A stretch of DNA of 64,000 nt from Phoma sp. XZ068 (lineage: Eukaryota > Ascomycota > Dothideomycetes > Pleosporales > Didymellaceae), in contig RBKR01000009.1 in NCBI GenBank assembly GCA_004835665.1, forward strand, positions 434,001 to 498,000, read 5' to 3'. Of this stretch, positions 1 to 12,262 are shown piece after piece; within the stretch, counting starts at the first letter, position 1; each line of letters starts with the position of its first letter. Position numbers and translations under genes: made by a program. A model generated the notes under the pieces. It had not been told where the DNA came from. It was given only the letters and a program-made list of their open reading frames with translations, and did not search any database.

Positions 1-822
1 GCGGACAGCAGCTCGCAGATCTGAGGGTGCAGGATGCCAGTCGCCCAACGCGCCGCACGGCACACCTTGTCGGCGCAATAACCCCATACCCAGGATGGAT
101 GCGTTAGGGACCACATCTACGCCTGCCTTGCGCAGGCGCTGGATACCACGCGGCCCTGCGAGAGTCTGGTTCTGAAGTGAGAAGTTGGCGTAGGATTGTA
201 CTGCATTCAGTGGTTCGCCCGTCTCGCGCAAGATCATCTCGGCCATGTCGCCCAGCACGTCGAGTGGGTAGCCTGAGATACCAATGTATCTGATTGTGCC
301 CTCCTCGTCCCGAATGCGCCTAAGTTCCCTGACAGCCTCAAGTACCTCGGCAGGACTCACGAATTCGACATCGTGGCAATACACGAGGTCGAGATATGTC
401 GTCTGTAGCCTCTCCAAGCTCCGCCTGACGCTCTGACGCACCCATTCTTTACTGTAATCGAATTCGGATCCACCAATGCGCCCGACCTTGGTCAGGATCA
501 TGTATGAGTTGCGAGGGAATGTTTCGCGGACAAAAGGCGTTGCGAGCGCATTGCCAAGCAACTCTTCGGACGGACCGTAGTATGGCGATGTGTCGAAGGC
601 ACGAATGCCGTGTGTGAGGGCTGATGTCACTAAGCCCGTAGTGTCCATAGCAAAAGGATCGTCATTGTATTGGTGGTTGAAGGTCGCGGTACCGAAGACG
701 AGAGGCGGGAGAATCGAGGAGAGTTGGGTTCGCTGCCCGTTCTCGAAAGCATAAGGGATCGGTTTCTGACGGGAGGGAAATGTGGCTGTCGTGCTGGGGT
801 GTTCGGTAGGTGTGCTTGCCAT
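1..822 (-). CDS. Aldo/keto reductase, D-arabinose 1-dehydrogenase (ARA2)-like, 3' part cut by window edge
   Basis: The minus-strand frame is open from an ATG at 822 (MASTPTEHPS) to the left edge, giving 274 codons without a visible intron; the C-terminus lies outside the window. The aldo/keto reductase tetrad can be read: Asp and Tyr in AFDTSPYYGPSEELLG, Lys in MILTKVGR and His in VYCHDVEFV. These enzymes use NAD(P)H/NAD(P)+ to interconvert carbonyls and alcohols on a TIM barrel. The order of motifs and the segment RYIGISGYPLDVL resemble the Ara2/L-galactose dehydrogenase branch, which oxidises D-arabinose or L-galactose to lactones in the pathway to erythroascorbate. The AKR class is sure, the exact substrate inferred. 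It is not closely similar to the second AKR at 32133-33435. Confidence 0.85.
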   Translation of the reverse strand, partial: MASTPTEHPSTTATFPSRQKPIPYAFENGQRTQLSSILPPLVFGTATFNHQYNDDPFAMDTTGLVTSALTHGIRAFDTSPYYGPSEELLGNALATPFVRETFPRNSYMILTKVGRIGGSEFDYSKEWVRQSVRRSLERLQTTYLDLVYCHDVEFVSPAEVLEAVRELRRIRDEEGTIRYIGISGYPLDVLGDMAEMILRETGEPLNAVQSYANFSLQNQTLAGPRGIQRLRKAGVDVVPNASILGMGLLRRQGVPCGALGDWHPAPSDLRAAVR

Positions 823-2334
823 CTTTGTGACTCGGTCTGCTGCGCAGTTGTCGCGTTGCGATGAATTGTTCGGCTGGCGATACTCCTATAAATTCTTTGG
901 CGGGGTCGCGTCGAATGCGGTCGTTCTCCGCGCTGTTGAAGTTTCAAAGGTGCTGTGAGTTGAAATTTCAGGTTCAATCCCGGGGAAAAGTAGAAAAAAA
1001 GAGAACCCCAAGAGCCAAGTTATCCATACTTGAGACACACTTGGGTACGCCGGTCAGCTATCAAACCAAACCCTTCCAGAAGCGTCAATCGACGCCTCAC
1101 CACACACCCATTTTGGTTCTTCTGGTTGCCCCACGGCGCATTAGAACCTCCGACCGCGATGGCAGGAACACATGGACTAGCATGGTTCAGCATGACGCCA
1201 TTCGCGTCTAGAACGCGTTTCGTTTAGCTCTGAGCGTGTGATTCGCCAACGTGGACAATGGATCAGCAATGTCAAATTGCCCTGCAGCTCGGCCTGACAC
1301 GGCGGATGCAGTCTTGGCAGGAATGGGCCCTTGCGGGAAGGTCCGGAGGTCGCATCTATCTGATAAGCACCTGTCACAGCTATGTGCTCAAAACACCAAA
1401 CTTGTCTGCAACTCCGCGAAGACGCGTAGGCTTCTGTCTTTGCGCAGAAATCATGCTGCTGGTTCAGACTGACCCCAGAATGTTCTCACACTGTTGCGAC
1501 TCTCAAGCGGTGATCGAGCTTCAAAGCGGTGAAAAAGCGTTGAAGTCGGCCCGTGGAGATTTCAGATTAAAACGGTCCCAAACCGTTCTCGTCCAAATTG
1601 ATCCCTCAACCGCTCGTACCCCGTATTTGACCTTGGTCGTCGAGGAAGTAGCCTTCCTGCTCGCAAGAAATTGTTTTGAAATAATTGGACAATGTTTGGG
1701 AATTGTTGTACGCTCATGCCTGTTTCAAGACTCATCAGCGACAACATGCTGATGTTTATGCACCATGGAGGCTGCTGACGCGGTTGTGTGAAGCCTACGA
1801 GATGGTTATGCCTGTTCTAGCCCATTCTGCCTTGTTTCGCCTGTAGTGAGAGAGTGAAGGTTGTATCATAAGCGTCATCGAAGAAGACGGCGTTCTAGGC
1901 ATCAAAGGACAATCCAGCAGTACGCTCTCTAGAAAGACAAAACTGTTGATACAAGGTGTTCGGCCTAGCGTCATGATGTTCGAGATACGATGCAAGTAAG
2001 AAGCAAATTGTAAGAATGATGCTGATAGCTACTTGGGTGAAGCTGGGCCACGCTAGTGTGTTAATAAGGCAACCACCGCCCAGGCTTCTACTGCAAGGCA
2101 AGGCATATGGCAGGTGCCACAAAGGTCGGTTACACGGCTACGAGCCACGACCAGATGCCGTCATGACTATGGGGAACAAAAAATCCAATCGTGATATAAA
2201 TGGTGTTTCTGTACATTAATACTATACAACCTGCCAGGCTCAACTAATGATGGTACAAACCCGACGTATCTACTCTAAACTGTAATTTATATAGCGAGCG
2301 ACTCGAGCATCGTATCAGCCCAGGTGTATTGCTT
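823..2334. other. Intergenic, no convincing gene
   Basis: This 1.5 kb holds the upstream region of the aldo/keto reductase and the 3' flank of the F-box-like gene. The longest open frame (1258-1752, plus strand, 164 codons) has no recognisable motif and no coding-like composition, so I do not call it. I see no repeats or RNA genes. Confidence 0.5.
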
Positions 2335-3733
2335 CTACAGGCTTTCTGTGCACCAGGATACACGCACCCCCAGGGCTTGTAGGCGCAACCGTGCCCGAAC
2401 GACGTTGACACCATCTGTATCGTCGAAAGCAGGATGCATCTGTAAAATTGTGTCAGAAGACGGCAAGCGATGTACAAACAGAGCCAAGAAGTAGATAATC
2501 CAAACTTACAGTATTGAGGAGATGCTCGATTTCACCTACACCACTGTCCTTCCTTTCGACAGTGACCGGTGTAATATCGTCGTAAGTCTGAGTGGAGCGC
2601 AAAAGCACAAGCTCTTCCAAAGCGTGGAGATCTCCAGCACTGCGACTTTCGGCAATAGACCAGGTGATCTCAAAAGCATCTGCTGGACTTCTCGCCCTGA
2701 CCCAAAACTGCTCCAGACCATCAGGAATTAGTGAGAAACTCTCCAGAACGAGTGGATCCAACTGTGGCCAGTCCAATTCCAAAACTTTGATTTGTGTGTT
2801 CCCCAGGAAGCTCTCCAAGGCTGCTATAGTTTCGTCGTTGGGTGCATGAGACAAGCAGACTTTGATGACCTTCAAGCCTTGATGGTTGTGTAAGGATATC
2901 AAGACTTCAGGCGTAAAGAACAATGTTGGCGCCGAGACTGGTATAATTTCTGTGACCGAGAAACACTTGAGATTTTCAATCGTATTGACGACGCCACCAG
3001 TTAGGGACTGGCGCTTTGTGGTGAAGCTACTGCGCATCCTAGAATCCGGGGTGAGCATAGTGCTCTGTGAGACTAGCGACAGACTCGTAAGGTGGTCCAG
3101 CTTGGAAAGTATCTTGGCTGTTTCACTTGGTGAGGTGGCGGAGAATCCATCAAATGAGAAAGCCTGTAGCTTTGCAAAGCTAGATAGAAAAGATATATCC
3201 TGGTGGTGGAAATTGCCTTCCAGACTAAGGTCTAAGAGATCCGGATAAAGAACGTGTAGAACTTCCAAGAACTTGTGAAGAAAGCTGCGGTATAGATAAG
3301 ACTGTTGGCCTGATATCGCTCGGATCGTAATCTTCTGAACCTTGGTTAGGTGTTTCAGAGCGTGGAAAAGCTTTTCTAGCTCTCCTTCGTAGAGGTCCCA
3401 TGTAAGAAACTGAGACTGGCCCTCTGGGTGACTAATGAGAGCAGATGACCTGAGCAACGGTCTGAGATCGACATCCTGGATATTAAGGGAAATCTCCTTG
3501 GCCTGTGGCAGGTATTCGTGTGGTACGCGATCCAACCAATCGAATAGGGCGACTTGACTTCTAAATCGGAGTGGTCGTTGGAAGAGGAACTTGTGAGCCT
3601 CTGAATTTATCTCTCGACATGTCCGTAACAGCTCCGGACCATGGAAGGGCGATGTAAGAACAGCCTTATATACCAACTGTCGAAGCTCCAGTGGCAGTGT
3701 GAACAACAGCGTCTGGCTTGCAGGCAGCATCAT
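2335..3733 (-). CDS. F-box-like / LRR-type fungal hypothetical protein
   Basis: Two exons: 3733-2510 and 2439-2335, with a 70-base intron (2440-2509) starting GTAAGT and ending TTACAG. The product is 442 aa. Reading through the intron would add a different short tail, but the GTAAGT donor argues for splicing. The N-terminus (LFTLPLELRQLVYKAVL, then LLRTCREINSEAHKFLF) is the F-box-like entry seen in many fungal proteins of unknown role, and the rest is leucine-rich without clear repeats. Such proteins often act as substrate adaptors of SCF ubiquitin ligases; that role is an inference here. I chose the ATG at 3733, which directly precedes the F-box-like helix. The frame is also open to an ATG at 3853, which would add 40 residues of weak composition. 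Confidence 0.7.
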
Positions 3734-6700
3734 CGTAAGCGGTATTTGAGCTGTAATCGCGAGAAATGCCCAGACTGGTTGGCTGCCAGACCTAGTTAGC
3801 AACAAGTCTGGTACGATGCTGTGGTAAAGTCTACCGCAAGTATCGTTCGACACCTGCAGCTACCTGCCTATCACCGACCAAATAATCAGTGCCTGCCGGA
3901 ACTGAGTCGCAGATCTGTTGTCGGCACGAAGGGCTGCGAAGAAAATGACCTATGAAGGGACAAACAGAAGCCACTCACAGTCGAAGTGGTCTGACTGAAG
4001 TATCTAGGACCATTCTGGTAAGTGGTGTGAGGACAGGCGACGACTTAAAAGTCGGACCATGGCCGAAAGCTATCATTGCAATATGCCGTCTATGGCAGCG
4101 CGCCCAAGCCAGTCACTTTGATCCGTGGGACGCGAATGGTCAGCGTTTCCTTTTCCTGCCCAACAGCAAGTTTTAGGTTGGATGGAGTTGACAATGGGCA
4201 CACTGTGACGATACCCCAAGTCTCGGAAGACAGGCAAATTACGAGCCATCTCGTGTGATTGGGCGTCGTTGTGTCTAGCAGTGCATTTGTGCAAGAGGCG
4301 CGGGCTCTGTTCCGAAATGAATGACACTCGACCTCCAATGGCCTAGGCGGCCAATACAACACGGACACTAGAGGACTAGGTGGATAGTTTATGTGATATG
4401 GTCGGTAAGGCTTGCAGAAATAAAATGTGGAGATGGCGTAGTCCACGTGGGAAATGCAAGGCTGGCTTCCAGAAGAGGAACAGCAATTCCAATCTAATCC
4501 CACTTCAAGCCTATTGCGGACTACTGGGTTAACAGAAGTGTTTACCGAGCTTCGCCGTGCTTTTTGTAACACGGCCCACTCTGATTGCGCGGACGTCAAG
4601 TCTTCAGCCGCGAGCTAACTAGAGAGGATTAGGTGAGGGAGAGGGCTTGTCGACACGGACTTTGTCTCTATTGTAATGTGGATGCAGCTGCTACGAATGT
4701 ATCCTGCACGCAAAGATCATACGATCATGGCACCATCTTGCTGTTATTCCGTAGCAGCCACGGCGTTGTATAGTGGGAGACGTTGACGTTAAGATTGTGC
4801 CAGCCAATGACACTGTGCCGTTGAAGTATGGCGCAGTTGAGCGCTCGTGTGCGAAGAGCTCTTGATCAGCATAGTCAAAAAGCGACCAACAAATATGTAT
4901 GAATGAACGATGTTTCCTCCTGGGAGATCGTATAACTTGCTTGAGTGTTCGTCAACAACTGGTGGGTGAACTTTTGCCTTCCATGAGCGCACATCCTGGA
5001 TCCCTGCAGTACGATCGACATGCATCGGAGCTTAACAGCACGTTAGTCAATAGCTGAGGGTTAATCAGAAGCGGACAAGACGTTGCGTCCCCCCCCGTGG
5101 TCCTGCATGCCGTTCATGCTGCGTGCTAGCAAAAGCGCTGTACTGCACCTGCTCCGGTTGCAAAGCGAGCTTTCACATTCAGCTCAGAATGGCACTAGCT
5201 AAACGATGCTTACCAGCACCCTCCGTGTGCCCCGTGTGTTGCTTGCATCATACGATAGCGGGATATACTATGTATTCCGGCGAAGTCACAATCATAGCAA
5301 GAGCTTTTCATGAGATGTTGTTTGCCGAGGCTGCGCCTGCCCACATTGGTGGCGCAGCCCTTTCCTCGACAGGACAGTCTGGACCGTGTCTTGTGTAACC
5401 CATCGACGTCGTTTATCCTCGCGAGCTTCGATGTTCCCACCCACCTTTACTTTTTGGAGCCGCATGCACCCATCAAAGGTTTTGCGCACGGAAGAGCTGA
5501 TGAATTTGAGCGGCACAACGGTGGAAGCCATGCCATCACCATACATTAAGCAACGCGTCAAGTACTAACTCAGAACGGGCCACCAAGCAACGGTGTCCTG
5601 TTCAGTCTGGGTGCAATTATTCTCTCACGCCGAAGTCCTGTGCACGGTTCGATCTCATGGTGATCGCCATGCACTTGCTCCATCATGCTGACCATTACAT
5701 CATTCGGTCGACCAACGCTTGTGAGGGTGCATGATGTTTTGCATCATCATTTTACAACGACATCAGGCATCTGGCTGGTAGGTGACGGTCAGCGTGAAGG
5801 ACTATCACATTACTATTGCAGCAGACACTGAACTCTAAAGGGCCGAACGTAACAGCTTCAACTGGGTGGCGCCGATACGCAATCGATCCAGACTTCGCAA
5901 AAGATTTGAGATGTGAGTGTCACTTTGCTTTTTCTCGACCCCTGATCGCCTCTTGGATCAGGCCATAGTCTGCCCATAATCGCCCCCTCAGCAGTCTCCG
6001 GAGTTCAGTCTTCGCATACCGACCGTCTGTACTACACACCGTACAAATCGGCTATTCTCCTGCGTAACCTGTACGTTTCTACAGGATCCGAGTGCAGAAT
6101 TCCTTCCCGCTGTCAAAAAATGCGTATGATTTGTTTACTTGTGCGGATCACACGTACGAGTGAATAATCGTATGTGAGCTTTAATCGAGCATCATTATCG
6201 TAGGTCTTTATCCCTTCTTCACTGGGCTTCAGTATGTACCTGATATATGGGACGTCACGGGCACCCGTCGTGTTGCTCTGTGAAATCAACCCTAGGTCTT
6301 CTAGCGATCCTATTCACATAGTTGCGGTTCTCGACAAAAGCAGCTCTCTGCTATTGCGATATAGGCCAGGTGGCCAGACCGCAATGTCTCGTTCTTTCTC
6401 ACGTAACCAGAGTTCAATATCAGGGGGCCACTATCTCATTAGAGACCGAAGCGTCAGGCATGCGTTCTGACCCCAGAGAAGACTGCATTGCACTACGTCA
6501 ACTGCCGCACGTGGGACATGATACCCCCGTGTAAATCCGACCGCGAAGCATACTTGGCAAGCCCTTTGTGTTGCGTCCTCGGTAAGGTAGCCTGTACCTG
6601 CATCGAGCTAATGGCATCGAGACATGTCCATCCCACCATGGCTGCGAAAGCTACAAAGCCACACGGCTGCACTTACCGACACAGTGTCTCGATGGTATGA

Positions 6701-8930
6701 TTTCGAATCTTCCTCCCCGGTACTCCGGCTCACACACGTGGACATCAACGGGCCCATGTGACTGACATGCAAGACATCAAGCCTCAGTGCCTCTACATTC
6801 AGCTCGCTGGCGCATGCTACTTTGCTTTTTGAATTTTAGCTTCGCCTGCATGCAGCCTCCCCATTGTCTTCCAGTCCATGCCTATCGTTTCAGTCCCAAG
6901 CCATAAGCGCTCACCACGCAAAGATACCCGACCTTACGACCCAAGTACACCCAGACTCGGCGGCTTAAACGGCACCCCATTCGTAGGAAGAGCCTCTCGG
7001 ATGCTTGCTTCCAGCTTGCCACGTGCGTCGTCCCATCGATGGCTTTTGGGCGCAAGGTGCTCAGGATCGGGCCTGTCAAGATGCAGATGGTTGACAGCCG
7101 TACCGATTTTACAGGGTAGTTACAACCTCACGCTGTGCGTCGACGTCACCACACATGGCACTTCACGGCTGAATGTTCATCTCCGCTTGTGGCCCTTACA
7201 CATCTCGACGGCTACTTCGCAAAAGACCTGATACCGTCCGTTTCCACGTGCATTGTGCCCGCTGGCGTACATGGCACTATCGGCGACTCGAACCCGAGCA
7301 CTTTGGCCGGCCATGGAACCTTGTAACCAACATGTCAGAGCCCCATGCCAGAATTGGCCTACGCATAGGTCACATACGACCCCGTATGCGCCGCATCACT
7401 GGCTCGGGGAGTCGCGAACCTGGCTACGCGTGTAATTGGCCTTCGTCCACTGTATCCAGGCTCTCAACATGACAATTAACATGATAATAATCAGCCTTCT
7501 GGGGCCTCGTGGCAGGAACCTCGTGGCAGCCACGCCCAGCCATGTACCAATAGAACGGCACTGGATTGCGGACTAGTGGTCTTGTCAGTCCAACTGCACT
7601 TCAGACGCCTTGCCGCAAAAACCTCACAGATCCAAATCGAGTTTGACGATTCTTGTTACCAATTAAACCATACTCTTCTTTCTAACCCTTTTGGAACTAG
7701 GATCGGCACTAGAACTACTACGCCTGGGATTACTAGGAGCTTGCATGGAATTATTCAGCTCAGCTGCTTCACTACCAACTGGTAAAGAATCACTTGCAGC
7801 TGCATGGTAAGAAATATGCATAGGACTCACAGCATAAGACCTATGAAAACGATTTAGACCATCCTTTACCAAACGTTCAGCCCATCTCTGATAGAATATC
7901 TGTATAAAATAAAAATTGCTTTCCCTTCTTGCAAAACTGCTGTAATTACTCGATGGGTGACGGACGCACAGCTGAGCAAACCTCAATAACTGAACAGTCC
8001 ATATACCACTCATTCAGGTTCTAATCTCTTTGGAATATCCCCCTGCAAGGTCGTCAAGCCAAGAGTGTCCAAGCTATATACCATCCGAACCGAACCACGA
8101 TCGAGCGAAAGGAAGATACTACGGCGCTCGACTAGCCCCTCCTTCTACGAAATAAAAGTAGGTTGGGAGTCTTTGACCCTAACCGCCGAAGAAAATACAA
8201 ACTACACTACCCCAGCGCTCTATTTTGGATGGACTGCGGTATAAGTGTTATCTACATCAATCCACACCTTGGTATGTCATAGTACTTCACGTTCACTCCA
8301 CTTCAGACAAGACAACGCAAATCAGCAGTTCTACACCGATGCAATATCCTGGGCCAGGCACAGGGACATCGCAGGTGCTACTAGCCTTCGTCGACATCAA
8401 CGGCTTTGTGTCGTAGTCGTAGTCGTATGCACTGTCAGTCTTGTTCTCACTTTGATATCTGTCCGAGAGCTCCAGCTCACTCGCTCCGGTTGAGATTGCG
8501 GTGTCAGGCAATACAAACACTGCTTTAGTACCATGTCTAGATCCCACTCCACCGGCAGACACCGCAGCAACGACTCCAGGGAAATAGAGAGATGTTGCAC
8601 ATCTATAGTGCAGAAAGGAGTAGCCCATCAATTCACACGCGGAAGCAAACACCCGCCACCTCACAAACGGCACACGTCACTGGAAAACTCGCACAACAAG
8701 TCCTTCCAAAAGTGTGGCATTAGAAAGAAAAAAAAATGCAGATAAATACTTGTACAGTGCAGATTGAAATGCTTCCCACGTACACGTCCACATCCACGTC
8801 CTACTAGCTTAGCTGTATCAGCCAAGATCCATTCTCCTCGCCTGTTCGTACACAGTACATGTTCAACCGCTCGTCATGTCGCCGCAGCCAGCCTCGATTC
8901 CAAATCCAAATTCAACCCGTTTGTGACCGC
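3734..8930. other. 5.2 kb gene-poor stretch
   Basis: No gene with family motifs or coherent splice structure was found on either strand over about 5 kb, although gene density elsewhere is about one per 2 kb. Base composition looks mixed rather than strongly AT-rich, so a heavily RIP-mutated island is not obvious. The ORFs are short, overlapping and mutually inconsistent. The only segment with a distinct coding-like signature is the AT-biased frame at 7663-8013, listed separately. A minus-strand frame at 8293-8673 has an Asp/Tyr run (DSAYDYDYDTK) but nothing recognisable. Confidence 0.5.
7663..8013 (-). other. AT-biased open frame, possible transposon-derived fragment
   Basis: A 116-codon frame runs from ATG at 8013 to TAA, directly after an in-frame TGA. 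Its third positions are strongly A/T (AGT, TTT, GAT, GCT and AAT dominate), unlike the C/G-ending codons of neighbours such as PDB1. The middle (NFYFIQIFYQRWAERLVKDG) could form an amphipathic helix. The end is Ser-rich and closes with a basic cluster (SSKRVRKKSMV). I do not recognise the family. The codon use and gene-poor setting suggest a remnant of a mobile or horizontally acquired element; this is an inference. Confidence 0.3.
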
Positions 8931-10377
8931 TTATGCCACGCGGAGCAGCTTGGCGGCGTAGTTGACAATGGTGTCCTCCTGGGGGAACGAGAGCTCCTCG
9001 AGCTTCTGGGCGTACGGTGTGGGGACCTCAGCGCCAGTGACACGCGCGGGGGGTGCCTCGAGGTAGTCGAAGGCGTACTCACAGGTGAGCGCCATGATCT
9101 CGGAGGCGACGCCGAACGAGGGGAAACCGGACTCGACGCACAGCATGTGGCCGGTCTTCTTGACCGACTTGACAATGGCCTCGATGTCGAGGGGCTTTAT
9201 CGAGCGCAGGTTGATGACTTCGGCCTCGATGCCGTATTTCTGCTTGAGCTGCTCAGCGGCGACGAGGGACTGGCCGACGCAGCGGGAGAGGGTGACGATG
9301 GTGAGGTCCTTGCCGGGGCGCTCGATCTTGGCCTTGCCGAACTGGGGGTCGTTAGTGTGGTTAAAGGTTGGGGAGGTGGTAGAGCTTACGGGGATGACGA
9401 AGTCGTCCTTCTGGGCCTCCTCGCTCATGGGGAAGGAGAGACCGTACAGGAGCCTGCGCTGTTGTTAGCCTGTGCTGCTGGGTGTGATTCTGAGGTGACG
9501 CACTCGTTCTCCAGAACAACGACGGGGTTGGGGTCGCGGATGGCAGCCTTCAACAGACCCTTGGCGTCCTCGGCGCTGTATGGGGCGACGACCTTGAGGC
9601 CGGGAATGCTGCCGTACCAGGCAGAGTAGTCCTGGGAGTGCTGGGCACCGACACCGGCGGCGAAACCGTTGGGGCCACGGAAGGTGATGTTGCAGGGCTG
9701 GATGCCACCGGACATGTAGTGTGTCTTTGCGGCCGAGTTGATGATCTGGTCAATGGCCTGCATGGCGAAGTTGAAGGTCATGAACTCGCACTGGGGAGGT
9801 TAGCGGGCTCCGCAGCGGTGGTGGATGGCTACTCACGATGGGGTGCAGACCAGCGAGCGCGGCACCGACGGTCAGACCGGCGAAACCAGACTCGGTGATG
9901 GGAGAGTCGATGACCCTCTTCTCACCGAAGCGGTCGAGGAGGCCCTTGGTGACCTTGTAACTGCAGTCGTCAGCTCCATTCGACATGAACACCACTCGAG
10001 CCCATGCAGCCTGCGACAGCCCCAGATGCTTCGCAATGCAGCTTCACGATGCAATTGCAGCACCTCCTCCTCGTCCTCTATCGCAGCGCTGCGGGCCCAA
10101 TTGGCGTACGGGTGTTGAATTGGCGTAAAGTGTTGACGTACGCTCCGTTGTACTGTGCGACCTCCTCTCCAAGCACAAAGACCTTCTCGTTGCGCTCCAT
10201 CTCCTCGGCCATGGCCTCGTTCAGCGCCTCACGCACTGTCATCTCCTTCTGGCCCGAGGCGTATCCTCTCCGCGCAATGGCGGGCGTAATGGCAGCAGCG
10301 CGGAAGGCCGGTCGGAGGGCCGGTCGCGACGCGGCGAGCAGGCGGGCGGCCGGGCGGGTGATCCTGGAGGCGGCCAT
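8931..10377 (-). CDS. PDB1: Pyruvate dehydrogenase E1 component subunit beta, mitochondrial
   Basis: Five exons: 10377-10142, 9960-9837, 9790-9504, 9453-9390 and 9341-8931. Introns are 181, 46, 50 and 48 bases, all GT..AG. The joined coding length is 1122 bases, giving 373 aa, normal for the family. Residues 1 to about 35 form a basic, Arg/Ala-rich mitochondrial targeting sequence (MAASRITRPAARLLAASRP). The transketolase-like pyrimidine-binding domain follows, with VFVLGEEVAQYNGAYK restored across intron 1 and LHPICEFMTFNFAMQ across intron 2. Then come IQPCNITFRGPNG and the C-terminal transketolase domain (VVNLRSIKPLDI-like). With E1 alpha it decarboxylates pyruvate using thiamine diphosphate and passes the acetyl group to E2. 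It is transcribed away from the gene-poor region and lies upstream of ERG6 on the same strand. Confidence 0.96.
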
Positions 10378-11022
10378 TGTGTGTGGAGCTCTCGGGGGGT
10401 GGAGAGTAGAGGCGGAGGGGAAGCAGTGCCGGGGCGTGGTGATGGCCGGAGCTGTGAGGCTGATGCGGGAGGTTGACGGACGGGCTTGGTTGAGAAAATC
10501 GAGCTCAGAGACTCCGACATGCACGTCCCCTATGCTAGCGCCCAACAACGAGCGGGTCGCCCTTGGCCGCGATTTCACCCGACCACGTCCCAATCGAGTG
10601 CATGTGATGGTTGCTGGATGCAGCGTGAGCTTGTTATCTGCGCAGCTGTGGGCACTGATACAGCTGCAGGCATTGATGCAGCTGCACACAGTTCTATGTA
10701 TCCTACCATCCTCTGCTCAACGCATGGTCGGAGTATCACACTAGCGCCGGACCCTGGTCAATCTCACTGTTATCATCCCAACACAAACATGTCTACTGCT
10801 TGATCTCTACTGCTGGAACTCTTACTAATGGCCATAATCTCGTTCTCATTATCTCCCTAGACTCTATAGGTATTACATGCATATATAACGCGCCTTTTGC
10901 GACGCTTGCGGTTCAAGAGCTGAGACAATGCTCGTAGAAGCGAAATCGAGGCGGAACAAGCCTCGATGGAAAAGGATCTAGAGAACAACAGTGCGGCAAG
11001 AATCTGAACAACGACAACACAC
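10378..11022. other. PDB1 upstream region / ERG6 3' flank
   Basis: 645 bases between the PDB1 start and the ERG6 stop, both on the minus strand. The first 300 bases should hold the PDB1 promoter. A CTGCAG/CTGCA-rich patch occurs near 10610-10690. No coding potential was recognised. Confidence 0.5.
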
Positions 11023-12262
11023 TTAGGCGTCCGCGGGCTTGCGGCCGACCATCAGGTACATGGGCGTGAACAGCTTCTCGCGACCACCTGCAACCAGGCA
11101 GTCAGCAGCAAGCGCGAGACTGTCGGCTGTCTTCTGGGTGCCCTTGGGCGCCAGACCGATCGTCTCGAGGCAGCCGACGAACCTGTGGACTAGGCCACGG
11201 CCGACCTTGGTCATACGAAGAATGGTGGGGATGTCGCCAATTGTGGTGATGTACTTGAGCTGACCAGACAGAGGCCAGTACCAGGGGTAGGGGTCGTCGC
11301 GGTCAGCCAGATCCTCGTGGTGCTCCATGACGAAGCCAGCAGCCTTCATGGCCGCGAGAGCAACCTCAATCTTCTCCATGTTGGAGATGCCGTCACCAAT
11401 CTCGATACCAAGACGGATCTCGCGGTGGTGGGGGTTGTCGTTGTCGTACTGGTCGGTCATGAGCCACTCGTAGACACCAAAGACACCGCCGGGCTTGAGC
11501 ACACGGAAGATCTCGCTGTAGATGCCCTCGAGCGAGGGGGCGTGGACGGTCGCCTCGATGGCGTAGACGGCGTCAAACGAGTTGTCGGGGAACGACATTT
11601 GCTGTGCAGTGTTAGGACTTGAGCGAGGGCAGGCGTTGAACGGCAGACGTACCATAAAGTCACCCTTGGTGAACTTCAACTTATCCGACAGACCCTCCTT
11701 CTCGGCGTAGGCTGTGGCACGCTCGATCTGGTAGTCGTTGTTGTTGAGGCCGACGACGTTGACACCGGCGAACTTGACAATCTCACGCGCAGGGCCGCCG
11801 ACACCGCAGCCGACGTCCAGCACGCGCATGTTGTCCTGCAGCTGCATCTTGTGGGCGAGGTAGTGCTCGTGGCGGGCAATGGCCTTGTAGAAGGACTCGC
11901 CGTACGCATAGCGGCAGAAGTGGAACGACTGTCCCCAGCCGTACTCGTACAGGTCCGTTGCCAGGTTGTAGTAGTGCCTGGTGAGGGTGGCGTACTCGTC
12001 TCGTCGTTCCTGCCCAAGTCAGTCGCCGTCACCGCCATTCTGGCTGCACGCCGCGCACCTTTCGTGTCTCCTCAGTCTCGTCGGCAGCGGCCTTGTTGTC
12101 CCAGTGCTTGAAGTACTCGTCTACAGCAGCCTGCTGTGCAGCCTTGTCCTTCTGCAGCATGGCGGCCATACCGCCGCGCGCCTTTGCCGACTGGCCGTGC
12201 ATGGCCTTGTTGAAGGCGGCATCACGGTTGTGGTCTTCCTGCTCGAGCGCAATGGGAGACAT
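11023..12262 (-). CDS. ERG6: Sterol 24-C-methyltransferase
   Basis: Three exons: 12262-12059, 12009-11653 and 11601-11023, with introns of 49 and 51 bases. The coding length of 1140 bases gives 379 aa, as expected. The SAM-binding motif I is clear (VLDVGCGVGGPAREI), followed by the Erg6-type GLNNNDYQIERA, the motif around KGDFMQMSFPDNSFD (restored by splicing intron 2) and YEWLMTDQYD. The C-terminal sterol methyltransferase domain includes DDPYPWYWPL. The enzyme methylates C-24 of zymosterol in ergosterol synthesis at the ER and lipid droplets. The start MSPIALEQED is chosen because the upstream in-frame ATGs add poorly conserved residues. The divergent neighbour is SLT11. Confidence 0.96.

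Noticed and set aside
965..985. tRNA T-loop-like GGTTCAATCCCGG
   Set aside because: No upstream sequence forms the remaining arms of a tRNA.
1258..1752. 164-codon plus-strand ORF as a gene
   Set aside because: No motif, no splice or start context and mixed composition; likely chance.
8859..9629. 256-codon plus-strand ORF antisense to PDB1
   Set aside because: Val/Gly/Leu-rich mirror of the PDB1 exons; PDB1 has full family motifs on the other strand.
10078..10689. Upstream extension of PDB1 to an ATG at 10689
   Set aside because: The added residues are Cys/Arg-rich and come before a clean mitochondrial presequence starting at 10377; the downstream part of that ORF is intron 1.
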